Positions 34,435-43,174 of a DNA stretch of 64,000 nucleotides are shown here, piece after piece; position 1 is the stretch's first letter; each line of letters starts with the position of its first letter. A program made the translations under genes and the position numbers. Origin of the DNA: Oscillospiraceae bacterium (lineage in GTDB: Bacteria; Bacillota; Clostridia; Oscillospirales; Oscillospiraceae); the NCBI GenBank assembly GCA_017416685.1, contig JAFQBN010000002.1:186001-250000 (forward strand), written 5' to 3'. Under the pieces are notes generated by a model that saw only the letters and a program-made list of their open reading frames with translations, was not told where the DNA came from and searched no databases.

Positions 34435-35433
34435 ATGGACGAAAAGAAAGTCATGCTGTCCGGCATCCAGCCCAGCGGCGACCTGCATCTGGGCAACTAC
34501 CTCGGTGCCATCAAGAACTGGGTGGAGCGGACGGAAGAATTTGATAATTATTACTTCATGGCCGATATGCACACCATCACCGTGCGACAGACCCCCGCCG
34601 ACCTGCGCCGCCGCACTCTGGAGCAGCTGGCCCTCTATATCGCCTGCGGTCTGGACCCGGAGAAGAACACCCTGTTTATCCAGTCCCACGTACCCCAGCA
34701 CGCCGAACTGGGCTGGGTGCTGCAGTGTTACACCATGTTCGGTGAACTGTCCCGCATGACCCAGTTCAAGGACAAGTCCGCCAAGCATCAGGACAACATC
34801 AACGCCGGCCTGTTTGCCTACCCCTCTCTCATGGCTGCTGACATCCTGCTCTATCAGCCGGACTTTATCCCCGTGGGTGAGGATCAAAAGCAGCACTGCG
34901 AGCTGACCCGCGATATCGCCCAGCGTTTCAACCACGTGTACGGCGATGTGTTCAAGATTCCCGAGCCTTATATTCCCAAGACCGGCGCCCGGGTCATGAG
35001 CCTGAACGCCCCCGACAGCAAGATGAGCAAGTCCATCCCCGAGGGCTGCATCTTCATGATGGAAAAGCCGGAGGACATCCAGCGCAAGTTCAAGCGCGCC
35101 ATCACCGACAGCGACACGGAGAATTGCGTGCGCTTTGACCCCGCCAACAAGCCCGGCGTTGCCAACCTGATGAGCATCTATTCTGCCATCACCGGCAAAA
35201 GTTACGCCGAGATCGAATCCGAGTTTGCCTGCTGCGGCTACGGCAAGTTCAAGCCTGCTGTGGGCGATGCGGTCGTGGAGTGCCTGCGTCCCATCCGTGA
35301 AGAGGCCACCCGAATCCTCGCCGACAAGGCCTATTTGGAGAACGTGTATAAGACCGGCGCGGAAAAGGCATCCTATGTGGCCAATAAAACCCTGCGCAAG
35401 GTTTATAAAAAGATCGGCTTCGTTGCCCGCTGA
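34435..35433 (+). CDS. trpS: Tryptophanyl-tRNA synthetase
   Basis: 332 aa, normal bacterial length. Class I motifs: SGIQPSGDLHLGNYLGAI (HIGH-type HLGN, about 11-28) and SKMSKS (about 196-201), with the TrpRS-typical MADMHTITV and GEDQKQHCELTRDIA segments. It charges tRNA-Trp. AAAGGAGCC before the ATG. No long leader, so no T-box control; only a short hairpin precedes the ribosome site. The next gene begins 35 bases later. Confidence 0.97.
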   Translation: MDEKKVMLSGIQPSGDLHLGNYLGAIKNWVERTEEFDNYYFMADMHTITVRQTPADLRRRTLEQLALYIACGLDPEKNTLFIQSHVPQHAELGWVLQCYTMFGELSRMTQFKDKSAKHQDNINAGLFAYPSLMAADILLYQPDFIPVGEDQKQHCELTRDIAQRFNHVYGDVFKIPEPYIPKTGARVMSLNAPDSKMSKSIPEGCIFMMEKPEDIQRKFKRAITDSDTENCVRFDPANKPGVANLMSIYSAITGKSYAEIESEFACCGYGKFKPAVGDAVVECLRPIREEATRILADKAYLENVYKTGAEKASYVANKTLRKVYKKIGFVAR

Positions 35434-35468
35434 TTGCTCTGCGGCACAGTACAAAAGGAGATTTTCTC

Positions 35469-36575
35469 ATGCTGCAAGTTGATTTGCCAACCATTAAATG
35501 GGTCATTGCCGCCCTGGTCATTGCTTTTCTGATCGCCTACGTTTCCACCCCCGTAGTAAAGGATCTGGCCTTCAAGGTCGGCGCTGTGGACGTACCCAAA
35601 GACGGCCGCCGCATGCACAAACACCCCATCCCCCGTATGGGTGGTCTGGCCATCTTCCTCGGCTTTTTGCTCAGCGTGATCATCTGCATCCCCGCCGGGA
35701 CTCAGATGCGCGGTCTGCTGCTGGGCAGCGTCATCATCGTGGTGCTGGGCATCTTCGACGATATCTACGCTCTGGGGGCCAAGCTGAAGTTTGCTGTGCA
35801 GATTATCGCTGCTTTGGTGGTCGTGGCTGCGGGCAACCGCATCACCATCCTGTCCAATCCAAATGTATTCAGCTCCGACCCCATCTGGGAGCTGGGCATG
35901 TGGTCCATCCCCGTCACTGTGATTTGGATCGTCGCCATTACCAACGCCGTTAACCTCATTGACGGACTGGACGGTCTTGCCTGCGGCGTGTCCTCCATCA
36001 GCGCGCTGACCATGCTGGTCATCGCACTGTGCGTGGCCGAACCCGACGTTGCCATCATCATGGCCGCTTTGGCCGGTGCGTGTCTCGGCTTTCTGCCCTA
36101 CAACGCCAACCCCGCAAAAATTTTCATGGGCGACACCGGCTCCACCTTCCTTGGCTTCGTCATGGCCGTCACTTCTATCAACGGTCTGTTTAAGCTGTAC
36201 AACATCATTTCTTTCGCCGTTCCCTTCCTGATGCTGGGTCTGCCCATTTTCGACACCTGCTCCGCCATCGTGCGCCGGGTGTCCCACGGCCAGTCCCCCA
36301 TGGCCCCTGACCGCAGCCACGTCCATCACAAGCTGATCGACATGGGCTTCTCCCAGAAGCAGGCGGTGGCCGTTCTGTACGTCATCAGCGCCATTCTGGG
36401 TCTGTCCGCCGTGGTGCTGACCACCAGCGGCGAGCTGCGCGCCATGATGCTTCTGCTGGCCCTGTGCGTGGCCGGTGCCGTCGGCTGGCGTCTGTTTACC
36501 CACCGCAAGCACAACCACCCCGTTTCCAACGATAATGCGCCGTTTTTCGGCGAGGAGGATGTGTCCGACAAATGA
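35469..36575 (+). CDS. tagO: Undecaprenyl-phosphate GlcNAc-1-phosphate transferase (TagO/WecA type)
   Basis: 368 aa, about ten or eleven membrane segments. Polyprenyl-phosphate glycosyltransferase motifs are present: RMHKHPIPRMGG, the aspartate pair in GIFDDIYALG, NLIDGLDGLA, GDTGSTFLGF and the HVHH loop (DRSHVHHKLID) of the WecA/TagO branch, which uses UDP-GlcNAc. It starts wall teichoic acid or other surface glycan chains. Its end overlaps wecB by ATGA, which supplies UDP-ManNAc for the second step. AAAGGAG precedes the ATG. Confidence 0.93.
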   Translation: MLQVDLPTIKWVIAALVIAFLIAYVSTPVVKDLAFKVGAVDVPKDGRRMHKHPIPRMGGLAIFLGFLLSVIICIPAGTQMRGLLLGSVIIVVLGIFDDIYALGAKLKFAVQIIAALVVVAAGNRITILSNPNVFSSDPIWELGMWSIPVTVIWIVAITNAVNLIDGLDGLACGVSSISALTMLVIALCVAEPDVAIIMAALAGACLGFLPYNANPAKIFMGDTGSTFLGFVMAVTSINGLFKLYNIISFAVPFLMLGLPIFDTCSAIVRRVSHGQSPMAPDRSHVHHKLIDMGFSQKQAVAVLYVISAILGLSAVVLTTSGELRAMMLLLALCVAGAVGWRLFTHRKHNHPVSNDNAPFFGEEDVSDK

Positions 36576-37720
36576 AACAAATCACTGTTATGACCATTTT
36601 CGGCACCCGCCCCGAGGCCATCAAGATGTGTCCTCTGGTACAGGAGCTGGACAGCCGCCCCGAGATCAACAGCCTGTGCTGCGTCACCGCCCAGCACCGC
36701 CAGATGCTGGACTCCGTGCTGGACATTTTCGGCCGCAAACCCGACTTCGATCTGGACATTATGCAGCCCCGGCAGACCCTGTCCACCATCACTTCCAAGA
36801 CCCTGCTGGGCATGGACGATGTGCTGGAGCAGGTCAAGCCTGACCTCATTCTGGTCCACGGTGACACCTCCACTACCTTCGCCGGTGCTTTGGCCGCCTT
36901 CTACCATCAGATCCCCGTAGGCCATGTGGAGGCCGGTCTGCGCACCTACGACAAGTGGTCCCCCTTCCCCGAGGAGATGAACCGCAAGATGGTTGGCTGC
37001 ATTGCCGACCTGCATTTCTGCCCCACCGTTTCCAACCGCGACAATCTGGCCCGCGAAAACATTACCAAAGGCGTGTTCCTGACCGGCAACACCGTCATCG
37101 ATGCGCTGCAGACCACGGTGAAAGTGGATTATCAGTTTACCACGGAAATTCTCAATCGCCTGGATTACGAAAACCGCAAGGTCATTCTGGTCACCTGCCA
37201 CCGCCGCGAGAATTACGGCCAGCCCATGGCCAACATCATGACCGCCCTGCGCCGTATTGCCGACGCTTTCCCTGAGGTCGAGCTGGTCTACCCCGTCCAC
37301 CTGTCTCCCGTGGTACAGCAGGCTGCCAAGCAGTATCTGAGCGGCCACGAGCGCATCCACCTGATCGAACCCATCGCCGTGGACGAGATGCACAACCTGA
37401 TGGCCCGCTGCCATCTGGTCATGACCGACTCCGGCGGTCTGCAGGAGGAGGCCCCCGCACTGGGCAAACCCGTGCTTGTCCTGCGCCGGGAGACCGAGCG
37501 GCCTGAGGCCGTTGCCGCCGGAACCGTTCAGCTTGCCGGTGTGGAGGAGGAGGACATCTTCTCCATGGCCTCCACCCTGTTGTCCGACTCCGATGCCTAC
37601 GACCGTATGGCCCACGCCGTCAACCCCTACGGTGACGGACAGGCCTGCCGCCGCACCGTGGATGCCATTCTGTGGCATTTTGGTCTGCGCAGCGATCCCC
37701 CCGAGCCGTTTGATCCCTGA
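36572..37720 (+). CDS. wecB: UDP-N-acetylglucosamine 2-epimerase
   Basis: 382 aa, full length for the non-hydrolysing epimerase. FGTRPEAIKMCPLV at the N-terminus, VHGDTSTTFAGALAAFY, GHVEAGLRTYDKWSPFPEE, RRENYG, and TDSGGLQEEAPALGKPVLVLR at the C-terminus are all diagnostic. It converts UDP-GlcNAc to UDP-ManNAc in the cytoplasm for wall polymer linkage units or capsule. Translationally coupled to tagO. Confidence 0.96.
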   Translation: MKQITVMTIFGTRPEAIKMCPLVQELDSRPEINSLCCVTAQHRQMLDSVLDIFGRKPDFDLDIMQPRQTLSTITSKTLLGMDDVLEQVKPDLILVHGDTSTTFAGALAAFYHQIPVGHVEAGLRTYDKWSPFPEEMNRKMVGCIADLHFCPTVSNRDNLARENITKGVFLTGNTVIDALQTTVKVDYQFTTEILNRLDYENRKVILVTCHRRENYGQPMANIMTALRRIADAFPEVELVYPVHLSPVVQQAAKQYLSGHERIHLIEPIAVDEMHNLMARCHLVMTDSGGLQEEAPALGKPVLVLRRETERPEAVAAGTVQLAGVEEEDIFSMASTLLSDSDAYDRMAHAVNPYGDGQACRRTVDAILWHFGLRSDPPEPFDP

Positions 37721-37750
37721 TCAGTTCTTCCGTGGAAAGGAGGTGGCTTC

Positions 37751-38497
37751 ATGGAGCAGAATAACCGCACGCGAGTGGCTGTGCTGATCGCGCTCATCGT
37801 GGTGCTGGCTGTCTTCGGCAGCTTCGCCTACAGTATCTACTCCTCCCAAAGCGCAGGAGTCACGCTCCCCTCTCAGCAGCCTGACACAAGCACCACCCCC
37901 GATATTGAGTCCCACGCACAGCGGATCGAAGTCACTGCCGGGACCGTTCAGGCCGTCATTGCCTCCTTGGACCGGGCCGACAGCTATTACCGCCCCCTGA
38001 CCGTACAGACCTATTGGGACGGCGGATCTTCCATCACCTCTGTCCAGACCTGGGCCGACGACGGCTATACCTACTCCCGCGTGGTACTCCCCTCCGGTGT
38101 CGTGCGCTACAGCCTGTCCGACGAAGCCGCTGTGCACTACTGGTACTCCGGCAGTTCTACCTATATGACCGCACCCAGGAACTCTCTCAACGCCGATCTG
38201 GCCCAGCGCATCCCCACTTATGAGGACGTGCTGGACCTGCCGACAGACCGCATCCATGATGCTGGTTACAGCGCATACGGCGACCACCCCTGTATTTACG
38301 TCGAAACCACCGCCGATGAGCTTGGCTGTCTGGAACGGTATTGGGTCAGCGTGGAAAGCGGCCTTTTGGTTGCAGCGGAGACCGAAAAAGACGGCCAGGT
38401 CGTCCTGTCCGCCAATGCGACCTACCCCATAACCGCTCCCTGCCCCTCCAACGTCAGATTTGCTCTGCCGGACGGCACAGTGCTTCATTCTTTCTGA
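37751..38497 (+). CDS. Uncharacterised membrane-anchored protein
   Basis: 248 aa, not recognised. An N-terminal membrane helix (VAVLIALIVVLAVFGSFAYSIY), a Thr/Ser/Pro linker, then a beta-rich domain with repeated Y/W strands (DSYYRPLTVQTYWDGG, YTYSRVVLP, AVHYWYSG, RYWVSVESGLLVAAETEKDG). The pattern recalls LolA/RseB-like lipid-binding domains, but no motif confirms it. It follows wecB by 30 bases with AAAGGAGGTGG, so it may be the last gene of the surface-polymer operon. Confidence 0.75.
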   Translation: MEQNNRTRVAVLIALIVVLAVFGSFAYSIYSSQSAGVTLPSQQPDTSTTPDIESHAQRIEVTAGTVQAVIASLDRADSYYRPLTVQTYWDGGSSITSVQTWADDGYTYSRVVLPSGVVRYSLSDEAAVHYWYSGSSTYMTAPRNSLNADLAQRIPTYEDVLDLPTDRIHDAGYSAYGDHPCIYVETTADELGCLERYWVSVESGLLVAAETEKDGQVVLSANATYPITAPCPSNVRFALPDGTVLHSF

Positions 38498-38814
38498 TCT
38501 TTGTCCCCGCCCAGCAGCAGCATCAATCCAAGGGTGATGACCAGCTCCATGTTGTCCCCCTCGAGAAAGATCAGCAGCAGGATCAGCAGCAGAAGAATGT
38601 CACCGCTGTCCAGATCATCCAATCCCAACCCCTTCAAAATGCCGGCTATGCCGGCATTTTTCGCCTCACCGCCAAACAGGTGAAAGGACTCGCCCAACTG
38701 ACGAACCCACCGCTGACCCAATCCGAACCCACCCCATGGCTCGTTATTCATGTGTGTTGTATGTTCCCTGTCCAGCCGCGGCTGCCAGCTGTTCGGTATG
38801 TAGCGATTATACAT
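38485..38814 (-). CDS. Small hypothetical protein with hydrophobic C-terminus
   Basis: 109 aa. A basic/aromatic N-terminal part (MYNRYIPNSWQPR) and a Trp/Gly region are followed by two Leu-rich stretches at the C-terminus (DILLLLILLLIFLEGDN and LVITLGLMLLLGG). This looks like a small clostridial membrane protein; no function recognised. The start at 38814 has a GGTGCGGGGG site and overlaps the stop of the next gene by 8 bases. The C-terminus overlaps the convergent 248-aa gene by 13 bases. Confidence 0.65.
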   Translation of the reverse strand: MYNRYIPNSWQPRLDREHTTHMNNEPWGGFGLGQRWVRQLGESFHLFGGEAKNAGIAGILKGLGLDDLDSGDILLLLILLLIFLEGDNMELVITLGLMLLLGGDKDQKE

Positions 38815-39226
38815 CCCCCGCACCTCGACTTTGCCTGAACGTATCCAACAGTACCCGCACCACGCGGGAAAGCCGCGCGGCACGGGCTGCTTTGTCAAGC
38901 CTTGCGTATCGTTCCGGCTTTACAAACGGGCGCAGGGCGCACAGCAGCGCCGCTGCATCGTCATCGCTGCGGTTATACTCCTGCATCAGGCGCATACCAA
39001 GCTGCAGCACGGCGGGGTCGACCGAATTCAGCAAAGTTCCGAAATCGATCGGCGGCTCTTCGTTGCCCGCGCACTCCTCCACCGGAACAAACTCCGGCTG
39101 CTCTGCCCCCGCCGGCCCTCCCTGCTGCTCCGAGCCGGACAGGGACTGAGCCAGGGCCATGATCTGCCCCATGGCGTTCTTGTCACCAAGGATCGCGTTG
39201 AGTTTTTCCTCAAAGCCGCCGCTCAT
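38807..39226 (-). CDS. Hypothetical helical protein
   Basis: 139 aa, soluble, mostly helical: FEEKLNAILGDKNAMGQIMALAQSL at the front, a Gly/Glu-rich linker, then LLNSVDPAVLQLGMRLMQEYN and an Arg/Lys-rich C-terminal half (PERYARLDKAARAARLSRV). The front parallels the 87-aa protein encoded upstream (see 39242). Start at 39226 is eight bases after GGAGG. Part of a three-gene unit of unknown function. Confidence 0.7.
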   Translation of the reverse strand: MSGGFEEKLNAILGDKNAMGQIMALAQSLSGSEQQGGPAGAEQPEFVPVEECAGNEEPPIDFGTLLNSVDPAVLQLGMRLMQEYNRSDDDAAALLCALRPFVKPERYARLDKAARAARLSRVVRVLLDTFRQSRGAGDV

Positions 39227-39241
39227 GGGACACACCTCCCG

Positions 39242-39505
39242 TTAAAGTCCTTTTTCCTGCGCCTGTTTTGTGATGCGTTCCACCAGCTGCGCCCCCTCCT
39301 GGGTACTCATCAGCTGCTGCATCATGCCCATAAGCTGGGCGCTGTCCCCTTTTGCGGCAGCCTGAGCCGCGTTCTGCACGCTGCCGCGGCTCTGCAAAAG
39401 CTGCATCATGCGCTTGGTGTCTTCACTCTGCAGCAGCTGTTTGACTGCACCGCTGTTCCCCAAAAGCTTTACCATCTGGCCCATATCCTGCGGTGTGCTG
39501 TTCAT
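39242..39505 (-). CDS. Small hypothetical Gln/Met-rich helical protein
   Basis: 87 aa, no Cys, rich in Gln and Met: MGQMVKLLGNSGAVKQLLQ, MMQLLQSRGSVQNAAQAAAKGD and LMGMMQQLMSTQEGAQLVE. Helical hairpin repeats are likely. Short spacing (15 bases) to the next two genes suggests one operon transcribed away from the divergent metallophosphoesterase. The second ATG (39505) is six bases after GGGGGG; the first ATG touches it. Function unknown. Confidence 0.7.
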   Translation of the reverse strand: MNSTPQDMGQMVKLLGNSGAVKQLLQSEDTKRMMQLLQSRGSVQNAAQAAAKGDSAQLMGMMQQLMSTQEGAQLVERITKQAQEKGL

Positions 39506-39565
39506 TTCCATCCCCCCATTCTTTGCTTAACCCAGTATATGCCTGTTTGACCCGGAGGTTACCTG

Positions 39566-40024
39566 ATGAAAGTATTGGTTTTTTCTGATTCCCACCGCGC
39601 ACTGAGCGGCATGCGAGCCGCTGTTGATCTGGAGCGCCCCGACTACGTCATCCATTTGGGCGATCTGGAGCGCGACGCCCAGCTGTTGGCACAGGAGTAC
39701 CCCAATTTGCCCATCGCCGGAGTCCCCGGCAACTGCGACGGCTTCGCCACCGCCCCTTTGCAGCTGTTGGTTACCTATGCCGACACCAAAGTTCTCATGT
39801 CCCATGGACATATCTGGAATGTAAAAAGCGGCTATCACGCCGCCATCCACGCTGCCCGCCGGTGTCAGGCAGATGTGGTTCTCTTCGGTCACACCCACGT
39901 CCCCTACTGTCAGCAGGAGGAAGATGGTCTGTGGGTGGTCAATCCCGGCAGCATCCGGGACAGCGGCAGCTATGCCATTCTGACTCCCGGCCAAACACCC
40001 CTTTGCCGGCTGGCCCGAATATAA
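39566..40024 (+). CDS. Metallophosphoesterase (YfcE/YsnB/MJ0936 type)
   Basis: 152 aa. Calcineurin-like phosphodiesterase motifs: FSDSH (Dx H), HLGDLE (GD), GVPGNCD (GNxD, NH replaced by NC), SHGH and GHTHVP. Small soluble phosphodiesterase; in family members it hydrolyses bis-pNPP or cyclic nucleotides, with unclear natural substrate. Divergent from the three small genes at 38485-39505 across 60 bases; GGAGGTTACCTG before the ATG. Confidence 0.93.
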   Translation: MKVLVFSDSHRALSGMRAAVDLERPDYVIHLGDLERDAQLLAQEYPNLPIAGVPGNCDGFATAPLQLLVTYADTKVLMSHGHIWNVKSGYHAAIHAARRCQADVVLFGHTHVPYCQQEEDGLWVVNPGSIRDSGSYAILTPGQTPLCRLARI

Positions 40025-40029
40025 GCAAA

Positions 40030-40065
40030 AAAACGCCTGCAGCTTTGAAAAGCTGCAGGCGTTTT
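40030..40065. terminator. Bidirectional terminator
   Basis: A 15-bp stem AACGCCTGCAGCTTT with its complement and A/T-runs on both sides, between the convergent metallophosphoesterase and folD genes. Confidence 0.92.
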
Positions 40066-40080
40066 CATAAGATCTGTTTT

Positions 40081-40920
40081 TTATTTTCCGTGCTGAATCG
40101 CGGCGTACAGGGTGTTTTCCATCAGCATGGCGCGGGTCATGGGACCCACACCGCCGGGTACGGGTGTGATGTACGATGCCTTCTCAGCAACCTCTTCGTA
40201 GCACACGTCGCCGCAGAGCTTGCCCTGCTCGTTACGGTTCATAGCCACGTCGATGACCACCGCACCCTCTTTGACCATGTCTGCGGTGATCAGGCCAACA
40301 CGGCCCACGGCGGCGATCAGAATATCTGCCCGGCGGCACTCGGCAGCCAGATCAGGGGTGCGGGAGTGGCAGATTGTGACGGTGGCATCCTCACGCAGCA
40401 TCAAGATAGCCTGAGGTTTGCCTACGATGTTGGAACGCCCCACCACCACACAGTGTTTGCCGCGGATGTCAATGTTGTACTCTTTCAGCATACGTACCAC
40501 ACCATAGGGCGTGCAGGGTACGAACCCGTTCTCTCCGATCATCAGCTTGCCCACGTTGTAGGGATGGAAGCAGTCCACGTCCTTATCAGGACGGATGGCG
40601 CGCAGCACCTCCCGCTCGTCCAGATGCTTGGGCAGGGGCAGCTGGACCAGGATACCGTCCATATCCTCCCGCTCATTCAGCTGCGCGATCAGGTCCAGCA
40701 GCTGCTTCTGGGTCACTTCAGCGGGCAGAGCATACTCCTCGCTGTAAAAGCCGCATTCGCCGCAGTCCTTCTTCTTGCCGTTGACGTACACCCGGGATGC
40801 GGGGTTATCACCCACGATGATCACGGCCAACGCGGGTTTGGCAGACAGGGCCAGCGCCTTTTGCGCCACTTCCTCTTTCACCTTGGCCGCAAGAGCCTTT
40901 CCGTCGATAATGGTTGCCAT
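40081..40920 (-). CDS. folD: Bifunctional methylene-THF dehydrogenase/cyclohydrolase
   Basis: 279 aa, usual length. It interconverts methylene-, methenyl- and formyl-tetrahydrofolate in one-carbon metabolism. Key features: catalytic lysine in [11 protein letters not shown] (Tyr and Lys pair), [12 protein letters not shown], the NADP loop [13 protein letters not shown] and [16 protein letters not shown] near the C-terminus. Start at 40920 behind GAGGAGG. It is 2 bases after the lgt stop codon, so it is the last gene of the M16-M16-lgt-folD operon. Confidence 0.97.
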   Translation of the reverse strand: MATIIDGKALAAKVKEEVAQKALALSAKPALAVIIVGDNPASRVYVNGKKKDCGECGFYSEEYALPAEVTQKQLLDLIAQLNEREDMDGILVQLPLPKHLDEREVLRAIRPDKDVDCFHPYNVGKLMIGENGFVPCTPYGVVRMLKEYNIDIRGKHCVVVGRSNIVGKPQAILMLREDATVTICHSRTPDLAAECRRADILIAAVGRVGLITADMVKEGAVVIDVAMNRNEQGKLCGDVCYEEVAEKASYITPVPGGVGPMTRAMLMENTLYAAIQHGK

Positions 40921-40922
40921 TA

Positions 40923-41897
40923 TTATGCCTCCTCTTTTTCCTGCTCCTGTAGTGCCTTGCGCTGGGCATAGAGCAGTTCCGGCTTTCTTTTCACGCGCAC
41001 AAAGCACCAGATCAACACACCAAGGGCTGCGGCGGCGGATACCAGCGCCAGCACCTGGGAGGTACGGATGGGATAGCCAAACAGTTCCAAACCAAAGAAG
41101 TAAAGGCTGTCCGTCCTCAGTCCCTCGATCCAAAAACGGCCGATACCGTACCACAAAACATAGGTCAAAAACAGCTGTCCATCAAATTTATAGAACTTTT
41201 TGGAGAGATATACGATCAGCACAAACCCAATCAAATTCCAAAGGGACTCATACAAAAATGTAGGATGTACGCCCAGTTCTCCGGTCAGGATGGACTGATA
41301 GATCACTTCGTCGATCTGTCCGCCCCCGTACAGCCAGCGGGCAATGGCGGGCGAACACATGCGCCAGGGCACATCCGTCACGCTGCCATAGGCTTCCACA
41401 TTCATAAAGTTGCCCCAACGGCCCACCATCTGCCCGATGAACAGGCCCTGCACGCCCAGGTCGGCAAAGGTCATAAAGGGCAGCTTGCGCCAATGGCAGA
41501 ACACCAGCAGCGTCAGGGCCGCGGCGATGACCGCACCGTAGATGGCGATACCGCCGTCGCTGATGCGTACCACTGCGCCCCAGTCCAGTGACCCGTCCTC
41601 TCTGCGGAATCGGTCCAGATAGAACAGCACATAGTACGCTCTGCATCCCACAAGGCTTATGGGAACTGCCGCGATCAGCAGATCCAGAATGTCATCCTGC
41701 CGCAGGCCAAAGGTCTTTGCCCGTCGGCAGCAGAACAGTACCGCCAGCAGAAAACCGAGGCCAATGATAATGCCATACCAGTACACATAGCGGCCAAACA
41801 GGATAAAGGCCACGCGGTTAAGGTCAAACTGCAGCCCCAGCCCCGGGAAAGTGACCGTATTGACCATGGCATCTCCGGGTAAAGCAAAAAAGCTCAT
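40923..41897 (-). CDS. lgt: Prolipoprotein diacylglyceryl transferase
   Basis: 324 aa. Membrane enzyme that adds diacylglycerol to the lipobox cysteine of prolipoproteins. Seven hydrophobic segments; the Lgt signature [13 protein letters not shown] with the conserved Arg and Asn, and a further signature [17 protein letters not shown] overlap with the upstream M16 gene, with GGAGGGAAC before the start. A lipoprotein substrate (54381) is in this window. Confidence 0.95.
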   Translation of the reverse strand: MSFFALPGDAMVNTVTFPGLGLQFDLNRVAFILFGRYVYWYGIIIGLGFLLAVLFCCRRAKTFGLRQDDILDLLIAAVPISLVGCRAYYVLFYLDRFRREDGSLDWGAVVRISDGGIAIYGAVIAAALTLLVFCHWRKLPFMTFADLGVQGLFIGQMVGRWGNFMNVEAYGSVTDVPWRMCSPAIARWLYGGGQIDEVIYQSILTGELGVHPTFLYESLWNLIGFVLIVYLSKKFYKFDGQLFLTYVLWYGIGRFWIEGLRTDSLYFFGLELFGYPIRTSQVLALVSAAAALGVLIWCFVRVKRKPELLYAQRKALQEQEKEEA

Positions 41898-43174
41898 ACT
41901 GTTCCCTCCTTCGGCCATACCACAGACAGGGTGGTGCGATCCGCCTGCCCCCACTTTGCCAGAAGCGCCTGCCCATCCTCCCGAGTGATCGTGTCGAACA
42001 TCTCAGGGAAGGTCAATGCCTGCGCCCCGTCGAAAAAGCTCTGTGCCTGCCCCACGCAGATGGTTTCAAAGGAGTTCAGGCCGCGCACGCGGCTGCCATA
42101 GGCGGCTTTTTTCAGGCGCTGCCACAGCTGCTCATCGATCCCCTCACGAGCCAGACGGGCCGCCTCCCCGGCGATTTGTTCCGCCACTGCGGCCGGGTCA
42201 CGGCTCTCGCCGCCGGCATAGAGGAACACGCAGCCCGGATACATCTCGCAGCCGCAGTCAAACTCACGGTTGATCAGCCCCTGCTCGTACAGCGATGCGT
42301 ACAGCGGACTCGACTGACCCACAAGAGCCTGTGCCGCCAGATCGCCCAACAGCTGCATACGCAGGGTTTCCGGTCCGCGAGACACCGGGGGCATCTTGCA
42401 GGCATATTGGAAAATGGGCGTTGACACCTCCATTTTCGTCTCCACACGGCGCTGTGCCACTGCAGCCGGCTCGGTCTCGCCGTAGTCCCGCTCCACCTTG
42501 CCGCTGCCCTGTTTGGGCAAAATCTCGTCGGCAATGGCACACACACGCTCCGGCTCCACGTCGCCCGCCACACACAGCACCATATTTTCCGGGGTGTAAA
42601 AGGTCCGGTGGCAATCGTACAAGGTCTTATCCGTAATATGGGAAATGGACTCCACCGTTCCGGCCACACTGATGCGGGCGGGGTGGTTTTGATACAATCC
42701 TTCCATCAGGTTCATATAAACCTGCCATTCCGGATTATCTTCGATCATACGGATCTCCTGGGCGATGATGCCCTGTTCCTTGTCCACACTCTCCGCCGTA
42801 AACCAGGGTACTGAGACAAATCTCAGCAAAATCCGCAGATTTTCTTCGAACTTCTCGGTACTCTCAAAGTAGTAGCCGGTAATGCCATTACTGGTAAACG
42901 CGTTGGGTGATGCCCCGTTGGAGGCCAGATCCTGCAGAGCGTTTCCGTCCTCGGTGTCAAACATCTTATGCTCCAGAAAATGGGCCACACCGGCGGGCGT
43001 ATCGTGCCACTGTCCGTTCAGGCAAAAGCGGGTATCCATGCCGCCATAATTGGTGGCAAAAAAGGCATAGCTTTTGGCATGCTCCGGTTTGGGGCAGATA
43101 AAGACATTCAGACCGTTATCCAGCACTTTGTGGAACAGTTGCTCCCCAATGCGGGGATACTTCAAAACCTTCAC
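41894..43174 (-). CDS. M16 zinc peptidase (YmfH-like, active)
   Basis: 426 aa. The inverted zinc motif HFLEHKMFD (HxxEH, about 66-70) with the downstream glutamate region (EQGIIAQEIRMIEDNP) marks an active M16 peptidase; the R/Y pair of the C-terminal domain lies near the RVRGLNSF region. It pairs with the upstream M16 relative that lacks the zinc motif, as in YmfF/YmfH of Firmicutes. Cytoplasmic, no signal. Its start overlaps the previous stop by ATGA, and it overlaps lgt the same way. Confidence 0.92.
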   Translation of the reverse strand: MKVLKYPRIGEQLFHKVLDNGLNVFICPKPEHAKSYAFFATNYGGMDTRFCLNGQWHDTPAGVAHFLEHKMFDTEDGNALQDLASNGASPNAFTSNGITGYYFESTEKFEENLRILLRFVSVPWFTAESVDKEQGIIAQEIRMIEDNPEWQVYMNLMEGLYQNHPARISVAGTVESISHITDKTLYDCHRTFYTPENMVLCVAGDVEPERVCAIADEILPKQGSGKVERDYGETEPAAVAQRRVETKMEVSTPIFQYACKMPPVSRGPETLRMQLLGDLAAQALVGQSSPLYASLYEQGLINREFDCGCEMYPGCVFLYAGGESRDPAAVAEQIAGEAARLAREGIDEQLWQRLKKAAYGSRVRGLNSFETICVGQAQSFFDGAQALTFPEMFDTITREDGQALLAKWGQADRTTLSVVWPKEGTV

